Positions 51,875-61,277 are shown, counted from the stretch's first letter. The stretch: 64,000 nt of DNA from Acholeplasma sp. (GCA_012839355.1 DUNK01000033.1:48213-112212), one strand, 5' to 3'. Notes: generated from the sequence alone by a model not told the origin. A program made the numbers and translations.

Positions 51875-53257
51875 ATGAAACGATTACTATTAGTATGGAT
51901 TTTAATAATATGTTTTAATGGTTTTTTAATATTGGCAACAGATGAAGATATCTTTGTTTGGGGCGAGTTTAATGTGAAGGTAGAACTTGGTGAAGATATA
52001 CAAGTAGTCTTAGCGAGAGTTAAGTCTAACATAAAATTAAAAGAGGGTTATGAAGACCCTGACTTTTTTGTGGAAAATAACTATGTTAATTACACAACTC
52101 AAAGTGTGATAAACACCAACAATGTAAGAACATATAGATTAGATCATAGAGCGGTCTCACCCAAATATAATAAAAAAGAAATTAGATCATACTACTTTCA
52201 TGTTGTAGATTTAACTGCACCAGAAGTTATATCCTCATCTAGTTTTAAAATTGCTTATGGCCAAGACGAACCAGACTATTTAATAGGTTTAGTAGTTAGT
52301 GATAACTATACACAAAAAGACCAAATAGAAATAATAGTTGATAGTAGCAATGTAGATTACAGCAGGATAGGAGTTTATGAAATTTTATATACGATAAGTG
52401 ATTGTTCTGGTAATAAGACTTTTCACACTGAAACCTTAGAAATTGTGGATTTAATTAAACCGACTATTACGAAATTAAAAGATTTAACTATTCAAGTTGG
52501 TGATGCTTTTTTAGTAGAAGAGTATTTTTTGATAGAAGATAATTATGATCCGAATCCAACAATTATTTATGAAATAATAGGTGGCACAAACGAGTTAGGA
52601 GATAAAGAAATTAATATAAGAGTTATCGATCAAAGCGGCAACGAAACTATTTATAATGATATGGTTACAATTGTTGATAATATACCGCCAACAATAACTT
52701 TAAGTAAAGATGTAGTTGAAGTTAATGTTAATGAAGAAATTGACTTATACTCGTTTGTAGAAGTTAGTGATAATTATGACGAAGTTACTTTAGATAATTT
52801 AGTAATAACAAATAATATTAATTATGCGTTGGTAGGTTCGTATGAAGTAATTTATACACTAACAGATAGTTCAGGTAATGAAAGTGTAGAGATATTAACT
52901 GTTGTAGTAAGGGACTTAATAAAACCAACTATTCATGCTAATGATATGGAAATAAATAAAGGTGAAGATGTTAACTTTTTAATGTATGCAAGGGTGACAG
53001 ATAATTTATCAGAACCAGGTGAGATTAGTTTAAAAATTATTTATAACGATGTGAATATCAATAAACCTGGGATATATTCAGTTACTTTTGAAGCAGTAGA
53101 TCAGTTTGGCAATCATGCATATAAAACAATTAATGTGACTGTTTTAGGTTCGACAGAAGAGCAGAAAATCTTTTATTTTCTCTTAGCTATAGGAGGCGCT
53201 ACATTAGTAGGTTTAACAACTATAATTGTTATTAAAAAAAGAAAAAAGGCTTATTAA
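51875..53257 (+). CDS. Surface protein with tandem bacterial Ig-like domains and C-terminal TM anchor
   Basis: Signal peptide; repeated G.Y.V.Y...D.SGN... units; C-terminal hydrophobic helix then KKRKKAY. Confidence 0.75.
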   Translation: MKRLLLVWILIICFNGFLILATDEDIFVWGEFNVKVELGEDIQVVLARVKSNIKLKEGYEDPDFFVENNYVNYTTQSVINTNNVRTYRLDHRAVSPKYNKKEIRSYYFHVVDLTAPEVISSSSFKIAYGQDEPDYLIGLVVSDNYTQKDQIEIIVDSSNVDYSRIGVYEILYTISDCSGNKTFHTETLEIVDLIKPTITKLKDLTIQVGDAFLVEEYFLIEDNYDPNPTIIYEIIGGTNELGDKEINIRVIDQSGNETIYNDMVTIVDNIPPTITLSKDVVEVNVNEEIDLYSFVEVSDNYDEVTLDNLVITNNINYALVGSYEVIYTLTDSSGNESVEILTVVVRDLIKPTIHANDMEINKGEDVNFLMYARVTDNLSEPGEISLKIIYNDVNINKPGIYSVTFEAVDQFGNHAYKTINVTVLGSTEEQKIFYFLLAIGGATLVGLTTIIVIKKRKKAY

Positions 53258-53288
53258 TTTATGTTATACTTATATAGAGGTGTTAACA

Positions 53289-56243
53289 TTGATAGGAGCT
53301 TTTGGTTTTTTAAGTGAATATAATCTTTTAAATAGCACTTACAAGTTAAAAGATATAATAAACGACGCGAAAAGCGAAGATTATCCGTTTAGCGCATTAA
53401 ATGACACAAATAACTTATACGGTTCATATAAGTTGTTTAAGCATGCTTTAACGCCTTATATCATTGGGATGAAATTAGATATTATCCATTTAGGTTATGA
53501 ATGTTCGGTTATTGCTTATGCGATGGATAAAGAAGGTTATCAAAACTTAAATATTTTATCTTCAACAATTCAGTTAGGAGAAACTAAAAGATTGGAACTT
53601 AATGATATATTACCTTTCCAAAAAGGCCTATATTTTATATCTTCTGGACACGAATCAAACATTGATAAAACAATCATCAATGATAATTTGAACGAGACTA
53701 GAAACATCTTAATTGACTATAAAGAAAAGCTAAATCATTTTTCAATTGGTTTAAGCCTTCAGAGTTATGTTCAAGAAAGAAAGGTAGCACCTAAGTTAAA
53801 GGAACTTGCTGATGAGTTTAAGATATTATTGGTGCCACTTAACTATATGGCATATAGAAAAGAAGACAAAGAAACATTTAATTTAATTATTAAAATTCAA
53901 AAAGAAGATAACGACTTTAGCGATTATGATTTTAGTTTTCAAACTTTAAAAGAATTAGAAAAAAGATATGCGTTATATCCTGAAGTCTTTAGTAATTTAA
54001 AAAGAATATATCCATTATTTAAGTTTCAATATGAGAAACCTAAGTTTAATTTACCTAAAGTAAAGGGTGTTAAAAACAGTAAAAATGCTTTAATCACTTT
54101 AACTAAAAAAGGATTAGAAAAGTATTTGAGAGAAGAAAGAATAAAAGATAAAATAGTTTATTATGAAAGATTAAAAAAAGAATTAACAGTTATTGATAGT
54201 TTAGGTTATAATGATTATTTTTTAATTGTTTGGGATTTTGTTAAATATGCGAAGGATAATGATATTTTAGTTGGGCCGGGTAGAGGTTCTGCTGCAGGCA
54301 GTTTAGTTAGTTTCGCATTAAATATCACCGATGTTGATCCGATTAAGTATGGTCTTTTATTTGAAAGATTTTTAAACAAAGAAAGAAAAACAATGCCTGA
54401 TATCGATATGGATTTTCCTGATGATAGAAGAGAAGAGGTTATTGAATATATTAAAAACAGATATGGATCAAATCGTGTTTTATCAATTAATACTTTTAGT
54501 AAGTTTTCAGATAAAAGTTCAATTCGTGATGTTTGCAGGGTAAAAGGATATTCACCCGATAGAACAAATCAAATCGTAAAAATCTTAACGGAGCAAAAAG
54601 AAAATTTGAGCACTGAATTAGCTGAGGTTAAAAGACTCGCAGAAGGTTTAGATGGTCTACCAAGACAGACCGGGACTCATGCTGCAGGAATTATACTGGC
54701 GGAAGAAGACTTAAGATATTATCTACCTTTACAACAAGGACCAACAATCTACCAAGCACAGTTTGAGCATGAAGATTTAGTTGATATGGGTCTTTTAAAG
54801 ATTGACCTTTTAGGAATTAGAAACTTAACAATTATTAAAAGAACATTAGAAATAATTAAAGAAAAAAGAAACATTGATATAAATATAAATAAATTATCGT
54901 TAAATGATAAAAAGACATATGAACTTTTATCTGCCGGTGACACTTTAGGAATATTTCAGTTAGAATCTCAAGGAATGAGAAATGTTTTAAGAAAATTAAA
55001 GCCGAACAAGTTTAATGACCTTGTAGCTCTTTTAGCGTTATATAGACCAGGGCCAATGGAAAACATCGATGTTTATATCAATAGAAGAAATGGTGAAAAG
55101 TTTAGTTATATTGATAATAGTTTAGCAAAAATCTTAAAAGAAACTTATGGCATTATTGTCTACCAGGAACAAATAATTTTAATTGCAGAAGAGTTTGCTG
55201 GTTATACTTTAAGTGAAGCAGATATGCTAAGAGTTGGAATATCTAAAAAAGATAAAAAGATTTTAAACGAAGAAAGAAAAATCTTTGTTGAAAAGAGTAT
55301 TAAAAATAATAGACCGAAAGAATTGGCTGAAAAGATTTATGATTATATTGTTAGATTTGCTGATTATGGATTTAATAAGTCACACTCGGTTGCTTATGCC
55401 TTAGTTGCTTATCAAATGGCATATTTAAAGGCTAATTATTATGATGTTTTTATGGCGGTGTTACTATCAAAAATGGTTAATGATACAAACATCTTTTATA
55501 GCATTAATGATTTAAGAAAACGGGGAATAATTGTTTATCCGCCAAACATCAATATTTCAACAGATGAATATTTAGTGGCAGAAAAAGGAATATATTATCC
55601 GCTTTTAGGCATTAAAGGTATTGGCACACAAATAGTTAAGAGAATAATTGAAGAAAGAGAAAAGAATGGTCTATTTAAAAACTATGATGATTTTAAATTA
55701 AGATTAAATGGTGTTTTAAGCGATAAAATGTTAGAAAACTTAATCTTTAGCGGAGCGCTGAATTGTTTTAAACTAACGAAACATCAAATGTATGAAGAAA
55801 GATCAGCTTCAACTATTTTATATGAAGATTTAATTGTTGATATAATAGAAAAAGTTTATGAAGAATATGATTTAGAATACTTAGCAGAAAAAGAAAAAGA
55901 AGCGCTTGGGTTTAATTTAGATGTAAGCCCATTAACGGACATAATAAAATATGAAAAAGAACATAAGCTCACAAGTATTAAAAACTTAACATTTAAAAAG
56001 AGTTCTGAAAGGGTAGTTGGACTAGTTAAAAGGGTTTCTGAAATTACAACTAAGTCAGGCGAGAAAATGGCTTTTATTACTATGACTGATTATTTGGGTG
56101 ATGTAGAAATTACTGTCTTTCCAGAAGTCTATGAAAAGCATAAAGAAATTTTAGTAGAAAACGAAAAAATTGTAGTAAATATTCAAAGTCAAAAATATGG
56201 TGGCGGCTCTTGGATATTAAAAGATGCGACAGTAATGCGATAA
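53289..56243 (+). CDS. dnaE: DNA polymerase III alpha subunit (DnaE)
   Basis: PDIDMDFPDDRREEVIEYI, GPGRGSAAGSLVSFALNITDVDP; TTG start at 53289 with GAGGTG SD. Confidence 0.93.
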   Translation: MIGAFGFLSEYNLLNSTYKLKDIINDAKSEDYPFSALNDTNNLYGSYKLFKHALTPYIIGMKLDIIHLGYECSVIAYAMDKEGYQNLNILSSTIQLGETKRLELNDILPFQKGLYFISSGHESNIDKTIINDNLNETRNILIDYKEKLNHFSIGLSLQSYVQERKVAPKLKELADEFKILLVPLNYMAYRKEDKETFNLIIKIQKEDNDFSDYDFSFQTLKELEKRYALYPEVFSNLKRIYPLFKFQYEKPKFNLPKVKGVKNSKNALITLTKKGLEKYLREERIKDKIVYYERLKKELTVIDSLGYNDYFLIVWDFVKYAKDNDILVGPGRGSAAGSLVSFALNITDVDPIKYGLLFERFLNKERKTMPDIDMDFPDDRREEVIEYIKNRYGSNRVLSINTFSKFSDKSSIRDVCRVKGYSPDRTNQIVKILTEQKENLSTELAEVKRLAEGLDGLPRQTGTHAAGIILAEEDLRYYLPLQQGPTIYQAQFEHEDLVDMGLLKIDLLGIRNLTIIKRTLEIIKEKRNIDININKLSLNDKKTYELLSAGDTLGIFQLESQGMRNVLRKLKPNKFNDLVALLALYRPGPMENIDVYINRRNGEKFSYIDNSLAKILKETYGIIVYQEQIILIAEEFAGYTLSEADMLRVGISKKDKKILNEERKIFVEKSIKNNRPKELAEKIYDYIVRFADYGFNKSHSVAYALVAYQMAYLKANYYDVFMAVLLSKMVNDTNIFYSINDLRKRGIIVYPPNINISTDEYLVAEKGIYYPLLGIKGIGTQIVKRIIEEREKNGLFKNYDDFKLRLNGVLSDKMLENLIFSGALNCFKLTKHQMYEERSASTILYEDLIVDIIEKVYEEYDLEYLAEKEKEALGFNLDVSPLTDIIKYEKEHKLTSIKNLTFKKSSERVVGLVKRVSEITTKSGEKMAFITMTDYLGDVEITVFPEVYEKHKEILVENEKIVVNIQSQKYGGGSWILKDATVMR

Positions 56244-56350
56244 ATAAAAAAGTCGTAATAAATTGTTTTAAAAACCAAAAAATATAAACAACTATTTTGT
56301 TGATGTACGATTGACTTTTAAGCAAAAAAAAAGAGTACGCTATACGTATA

Positions 56351-56439
56351 GTTTTGTTACCCTAAAAATTTTTGCTATTTGAAAACTTGGATTAATTGGA
56401 TTTATACCGGCAATATGTTTTGTTACCCTAAAAATTTTT
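56351..56439 (+). CRISPR. One-spacer mini-array: full repeat, 30-bp spacer, truncated repeat
   Basis: Repeat GTTTTGTTACCCTAAAAATTTTTGCTATTTGAAAAC 56351-56386, spacer 56387-56416, 23-nt repeat 5' part at 56417-56439. Confidence 0.9.
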
Positions 56440-56443
56440 AGAT

Positions 56444-57838
56444 TTGCGTTTTGAAAAGGAAGTTCCTGAAACAAGAACATTAGAGGTAAATGCAAATATT
56501 GTTGAATGTAATGCATATATTATTCATTTTTCAAATAATGAAGTTTATAGCATTAGCAGCAAAAAGTTCTTTGAGTTAGGTGGCACATATACTGTCACAT
56601 TCAAGAATTTAGAATATGTCAAAATCAGTTATGACAACAAACATATGATTTATCATTATAAGACAGCTAAACTCTTATATACACTTGATATAGATCCTAA
56701 TGTTAGATACACTTTTGAACGATATACGATTACAGTTGAAGATCTTGTTGAGGGTGAATATGAACTTAGAAAGGTTTATCGTTTTGATGATTATGAACCA
56801 ATTGAAGAAGATTTAGAATTCAAACCAATTGATTTATCAAACTATCGAACAATTAAAGAATATGCTTATAAGACAGATACTGATGGTATTACAGTTTATA
56901 AAAACGGAAAGTTTTATGCGTACTATTATTATGAAGAAAATCATACAAGAACTTTCTATTTGCCAAACGGAAACATGTTGTTTTATCATGAAGAAGAATT
57001 AGATGCTGACGCAGAAGAGTATGATTTTAACGATGGATATGATAAATATAACTATTATTATTTACTATACGATCTAGCAGCTAAAAAGATTAAAAAGGTT
57101 GCATTACCAATTATTATTAACAATATAGTTCTATATGATGATGCGTTTGGTTTTATTAAAGTAGATGCAGGGCTTGATTTCAATGCGATTGATCCAAAGA
57201 CTAAAATGCTTACGCGCGATAGAATAGGTTCAATCAATAATGATTTAAAAATTAAGGAAATCAATTTTGAGTTTGGTGAAATGGATGACTTCTATGCATA
57301 TCATAATAATCGTTTCTTAATCATAAGTAGAGAAGCAGGCGCTTTCTTAGTTGATGGTAAAAACAATAAAATAATTAGTTCATTTGAATATGATAAGTAT
57401 CTTCAATTGACACCATTACCAGGCGAAACAGTTGCACTATATGATGATTATAATGAAAAAATACACATCTATAGTTTAGAAACTGGCAAATCTATTCATA
57501 GTGAATATGACTTATTAGGTATTATTGACACTAATATTTTACTACTTGAAAAAGATGATAAGTATTATCGTTATGATGGAAGTTTACATTTATTAGATGG
57601 AAAGCCAATTGTATTAGAATATGGAAATGTTCCAATGTATATTATTGAAAGAGATGATGGATATGATTATTATATGTCTAATGGAGTAAAACTTTTCAAA
57701 GCGGCAGATGCTAATGCACTTGTTAAAAGAGACTATATCTTTGAAGATATGAAAACATTCTATATATTCTCATATACAGTTGATGGAGTAATTAAACATT
57801 GTATAGTTGAACGTAGCCAATTTCTTATGGTTATGTAA
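56444..57838 (+). CDS. Uncharacterised 464-aa protein (possible 5'-truncated gene) lying between truncated CRISPR repeats
   Basis: Single long ORF from 56432; only a TTG start with no SD; TAA ends 1 nt before the next repeat fragment; rich in Y/D/E, beta-strand-like pattern. Confidence 0.6.
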   Translation: MRFEKEVPETRTLEVNANIVECNAYIIHFSNNEVYSISSKKFFELGGTYTVTFKNLEYVKISYDNKHMIYHYKTAKLLYTLDIDPNVRYTFERYTITVEDLVEGEYELRKVYRFDDYEPIEEDLEFKPIDLSNYRTIKEYAYKTDTDGITVYKNGKFYAYYYYEENHTRTFYLPNGNMLFYHEEELDADAEEYDFNDGYDKYNYYYLLYDLAAKKIKKVALPIIINNIVLYDDAFGFIKVDAGLDFNAIDPKTKMLTRDRIGSINNDLKIKEINFEFGEMDDFYAYHNNRFLIISREAGAFLVDGKNNKIISSFEYDKYLQLTPLPGETVALYDDYNEKIHIYSLETGKSIHSEYDLLGIIDTNILLLEKDDKYYRYDGSLHLLDGKPIVLEYGNVPMYIIERDDGYDYYMSNGVKLFKAADANALVKRDYIFEDMKTFYIFSYTVDGVIKHCIVERSQFLMVM

Positions 57839-57839
57839 G

Positions 57840-57863
57840 GTTTTGTTACCCTAAAAATTTTTG
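57840..57863 (+). repeat. Isolated truncated CRISPR repeat
   Basis: GTTTTGTTACCCTAAAAATTTTTG identical to first 24 nt of the 36-nt repeat. Confidence 0.92.
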
Positions 57864-57966
57864 ATACAATAGTGATTTAAATAGAGTTTAATAAGAAATA
57901 AAAAAGCGGCAATTCAAAAAAGGGCTATTTTATGGTAGAATAAGATAAATGCGAGGTGAAAAATAA

Positions 57967-60900
57967 ATGAACAAGAAAATTTTGGGTGTTGATATTGGAG
58001 TTGCCTCTGTTGGTTGGGGAATTATTGACCAAGATAATAATGTTGTTGCCACAGGGGTAAGGCTGTTTCAAGAGGCTGATAATAGTTCCAATGAAGAAAG
58101 ACGCAATTTTAGAGGAAATAGAAGGTTAAAATCAAGACGAAAAATTAGAATAAAAGATATGCGCGATTTATTAGTAGAATATAACATCATCGGTAAAGAT
58201 GAGGATGTTAGTTCTATTAATCCGTATGAAGCACGATATAAGGGCTTAACGCAAAAACTAACTAACAAAGAGTTAGCTTCTGCGCTTTTACATATTGCCA
58301 AGAGACGCGGTTCAAGCTTGGAAGTAGCTGAAGAAGAATCAACAAACAAGGATGTTAGTCCAAAAAAGATTTTGGCAGATAACAAATTAGAATTAATGGA
58401 TAAGTATGTTGTTGAAGTCCAGTTAGAAAGATTAGAAAAAGGAAAAATAAGAAATCAAAAAAACATTTTTAAAACAGAAGATTATGTTAAAGAAGTTAAA
58501 CAAATATTTAAAAATCAAAATTTATCTGAACCATTTAAAGAAGAAGCAATTGCAATAATTGAAAGAAGAAGACACTTTTCAGAAGGGCCAGGTTCAGAAA
58601 AAAGTCCGACGCCTTACGGAAGATGGAGAGTTATTGAAGAAGATTTAAAAAATAAAATTGTTAAAAACTTTTCTAAAGAAGAAAAGAATAATTTTGGAGC
58701 AAAGAAGTTTGTAACAAATTATGATGATGTTTCATATGTTGTATTAAAAAACAAAACGATAATTAATAAAAAGCCATTAAACTTAATTGATTTAATGAGG
58801 GGCAAATGTAGTGTTTATAGTGATGAATTAAGGGCGCCCAAAAATAGTTATTCTGCACTAATTTATAATCTATTAGATGAAATAAATAATATGACCATTG
58901 TAAGTAGAGAAAATGGTAAGTTTACAAAAGAAGAAAAGGAAAAAGCAATTCAAGTTATAAAAGAGAATGGAAGATTTAAACCAAATAACATAGATGGGTT
59001 TTTAAAATTATTTGATTTAACAATTGAAGATATAGTGGGTTATCGAATTAATGCTAATGAAAAACCGATAATAACAGAATTTAAAACATTTAAAGAGTTA
59101 TTAGATATATTTAAAGATGAAGGTGTTGAACTTACAGAACAAAAAGCAGATAGCATTGCTGATATTTTAACTAAAACTCAAGTTGTTGAAGAAAGAAAAG
59201 ATGAAGTGGTTAAAATAGTAAACAATGAAAATTTAGCATTAAAGATTGCTAATTTAAAAGGTTACAATGGATATCATGCTTTTTCATTTAAAGCACTTAA
59301 ATTATTAAAAGAAGAACTATTGAATACAAATTTAAATCAACAGCAAATTTTATCTGCTCAATCTCTTCGAGAAGAAAAACCAATAACAAAATTAATTTTA
59401 GATGAAACATTAATTCTTTCTGCTGTGGCTAGAAGAGCTCATAGAGAAGCATTAAAAGTTATAAACGAACTTATTGGAGAGTTTGGTAATTTTGATAGAA
59501 TAGTTATTGAAACAACAAGAGAGAAAAACTCTAAGGAAGCAACAGCAAGACACACGAAAAATCAAAAACGTTTCATAGAACAAAAAACTGAGGCAATAGA
59601 ATTATTAAAAGAGGCGGGTTTTTCAGATAATGATTATTCCAATCAAACAGCACTTAAAGTTAGATTGTATAACGAGCAAAATGGTAAATGTGCATATTCT
59701 GGGATGCCGCTTGAACTTGTAAAAGTTGTAACAGATCCCAAAGCATATGAAATAGATCATATTATTCCTAGAAGTATTTCACAAGATAATAGTTTAAATA
59801 ATAAAGTGTTAGTTTTACATGAAGTTAATCAAGCAAAAGGCAATAGAACGCCATTTCAATATTTTAGCAGTGGACTAGCAAAAAAGAGTTATCCAATAAA
59901 CAATTATAATGCGTTTAAAGAATATGTGAATGGAAATGTCAATTATCAAAAAAATGCATTTAAGAGAAGAAATCTTTTAAATGAAGAAGACATAACAAAA
60001 TATGATGTACTAAGAGAATTTTCAAATAGAAATTTAATAGATACAAGTTATGCTGCGCGAAGTTTAATGACGACTATTAAAAATTATTTTAAAGCAAATA
60101 ACATAGAAACGACTGTTCTAACTATTAGAGGTAAACAAACGGATATGTTTAGAGGAATCGCAAGAGGTTTGTGGAATCAAGAACATCGCCATATCAGCCC
60201 AGAGTTTAATCCGTTTAATAAAGATAGAAATTACTATAATCATCACGCTTTAGATGCGTTAATTATTGCTGGACTTAGCAACCAAAAGACATTAAAGTAT
60301 TTATTTGATTTAGAAACAACAAAAAAAGAAACTTATGTGACAAAAAAAGATACTGGTGAAGTGTTTGACCTTGACCCGGCAGAAGATTCTTCACTGCTTA
60401 AGTTTTTAAAGAATGTTGGTAATTTAGATGATAAAGATATAAGATTTTCTTGGAAGGTAGATAAAAAGATAAACCGAAGTTTTTCAAACCAAACAATCTA
60501 TTCAACTAGAAAGTATGATAACGACGAGTATTTAATCCAAACACATAAAAACATCTATGAAATGAAACAAGAAGATTTAAGTAAGATTTTCGAAGATGAA
60601 AAAGAGAGTGAAAAACTTTTAATTTATCAACACGACCGAGGCACTTTTGATTTAATTAAAAAGGCATATTTACAATACAAACACGAAAAGTTTCCTTTAA
60701 AAGCCTATATGGAACAGCATGGTAAAATTAAGAAAAATGGTGTTGGTCCTTATGTGACAAATTTAAAATATCGCAAAGAAAAACTTGGTAATCATATTGA
60801 TATTACAAAATCAACAACCAAAAATAAAAAAGAAGTCTTACTACAAATTCGTCCTTATAGAACAGATATATATAAAGATTCTAATGATAATTATAAATTT

Positions 60901-61260
60901 GTAACAATTAGATATGCCGACTTTTCAAGTGATGCAAAAGGATATTATATTGATAAGAATTTATATGCTGAAAAACTTCAACAAAAAGGTATAAGTGAAA
61001 ACTTTAAATTTACTAATAGTTTCCACACAAATGAAATAATTGCATTTAAGCAAAAAGATGAAGAATTTGGTTATTATAGGTTTGTAGGAACTAATAACGA
61101 TGTAACAAATAAAATAGAAATTAAATCAATCAATAAAAAAGATAACAAACGAAACACGCCAGCTATAGGGAAAAAAATTGAAAAAATTTATAAATATGCT
61201 GTATCACCTGCGGGAAGAATTAAACGAGTTGAAAACGAAAGATTGACATTAGTAAGATAA
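57967..61260 (+). CDS. cas9: CRISPR-associated endonuclease Cas9, 1097 aa, SaCas9-like clade
   Basis: RuvC-I KILGVDIGVASVGWGI; bridge helix RRNFRGNRRLKSRRKIRI; RuvC-II IVIETTRE; HNH YEIDHIIPRSISQDNSLNNKVLV; RuvC-III YYNHHALDALIIAG. Confidence 0.98.
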   Translation: MNKKILGVDIGVASVGWGIIDQDNNVVATGVRLFQEADNSSNEERRNFRGNRRLKSRRKIRIKDMRDLLVEYNIIGKDEDVSSINPYEARYKGLTQKLTNKELASALLHIAKRRGSSLEVAEEESTNKDVSPKKILADNKLELMDKYVVEVQLERLEKGKIRNQKNIFKTEDYVKEVKQIFKNQNLSEPFKEEAIAIIERRRHFSEGPGSEKSPTPYGRWRVIEEDLKNKIVKNFSKEEKNNFGAKKFVTNYDDVSYVVLKNKTIINKKPLNLIDLMRGKCSVYSDELRAPKNSYSALIYNLLDEINNMTIVSRENGKFTKEEKEKAIQVIKENGRFKPNNIDGFLKLFDLTIEDIVGYRINANEKPIITEFKTFKELLDIFKDEGVELTEQKADSIADILTKTQVVEERKDEVVKIVNNENLALKIANLKGYNGYHAFSFKALKLLKEELLNTNLNQQQILSAQSLREEKPITKLILDETLILSAVARRAHREALKVINELIGEFGNFDRIVIETTREKNSKEATARHTKNQKRFIEQKTEAIELLKEAGFSDNDYSNQTALKVRLYNEQNGKCAYSGMPLELVKVVTDPKAYEIDHIIPRSISQDNSLNNKVLVLHEVNQAKGNRTPFQYFSSGLAKKSYPINNYNAFKEYVNGNVNYQKNAFKRRNLLNEEDITKYDVLREFSNRNLIDTSYAARSLMTTIKNYFKANNIETTVLTIRGKQTDMFRGIARGLWNQEHRHISPEFNPFNKDRNYYNHHALDALIIAGLSNQKTLKYLFDLETTKKETYVTKKDTGEVFDLDPAEDSSLLKFLKNVGNLDDKDIRFSWKVDKKINRSFSNQTIYSTRKYDNDEYLIQTHKNIYEMKQEDLSKIFEDEKESEKLLIYQHDRGTFDLIKKAYLQYKHEKFPLKAYMEQHGKIKKNGVGPYVTNLKYRKEKLGNHIDITKSTTKNKKEVLLQIRPYRTDIYKDSNDNYKFVTIRYADFSSDAKGYYIDKNLYAEKLQQKGISENFKFTNSFHTNEIIAFKQKDEEFGYYRFVGTNNDVTNKIEIKSINKKDNKRNTPAIGKKIEKIYKYAVSPAGRIKRVENERLTLVR

Positions 61261-61271
61261 AAATATATAAT
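61243..61271 (+). promoter_or_regulatory. tracrRNA promoter TTGACA-N17-TATAAT overlapping cas9 3' end
   Basis: -35 at 61243-61248 (inside cas9), -10 at 61266-61271, both perfect consensus. Confidence 0.8.
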
Positions 61272-61277
61272 ATTTAT

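Noticed and set aside
56417-57863. Transposon or IS element carrying the 464-aa ORF
   Set aside because: The flanking 23-24 nt direct repeats are CRISPR repeat fragments; no terminal inverted repeats or transposase motifs seen.
57901-57920. 7-nt match CGGCAAT between the mini-array spacer (56387-56416) and the cas9 upstream region, suggesting self-regulation
   Set aside because: Only 7 nt, and the two repeat-proximal (seed) bases mismatch; expected by chance at this search size.
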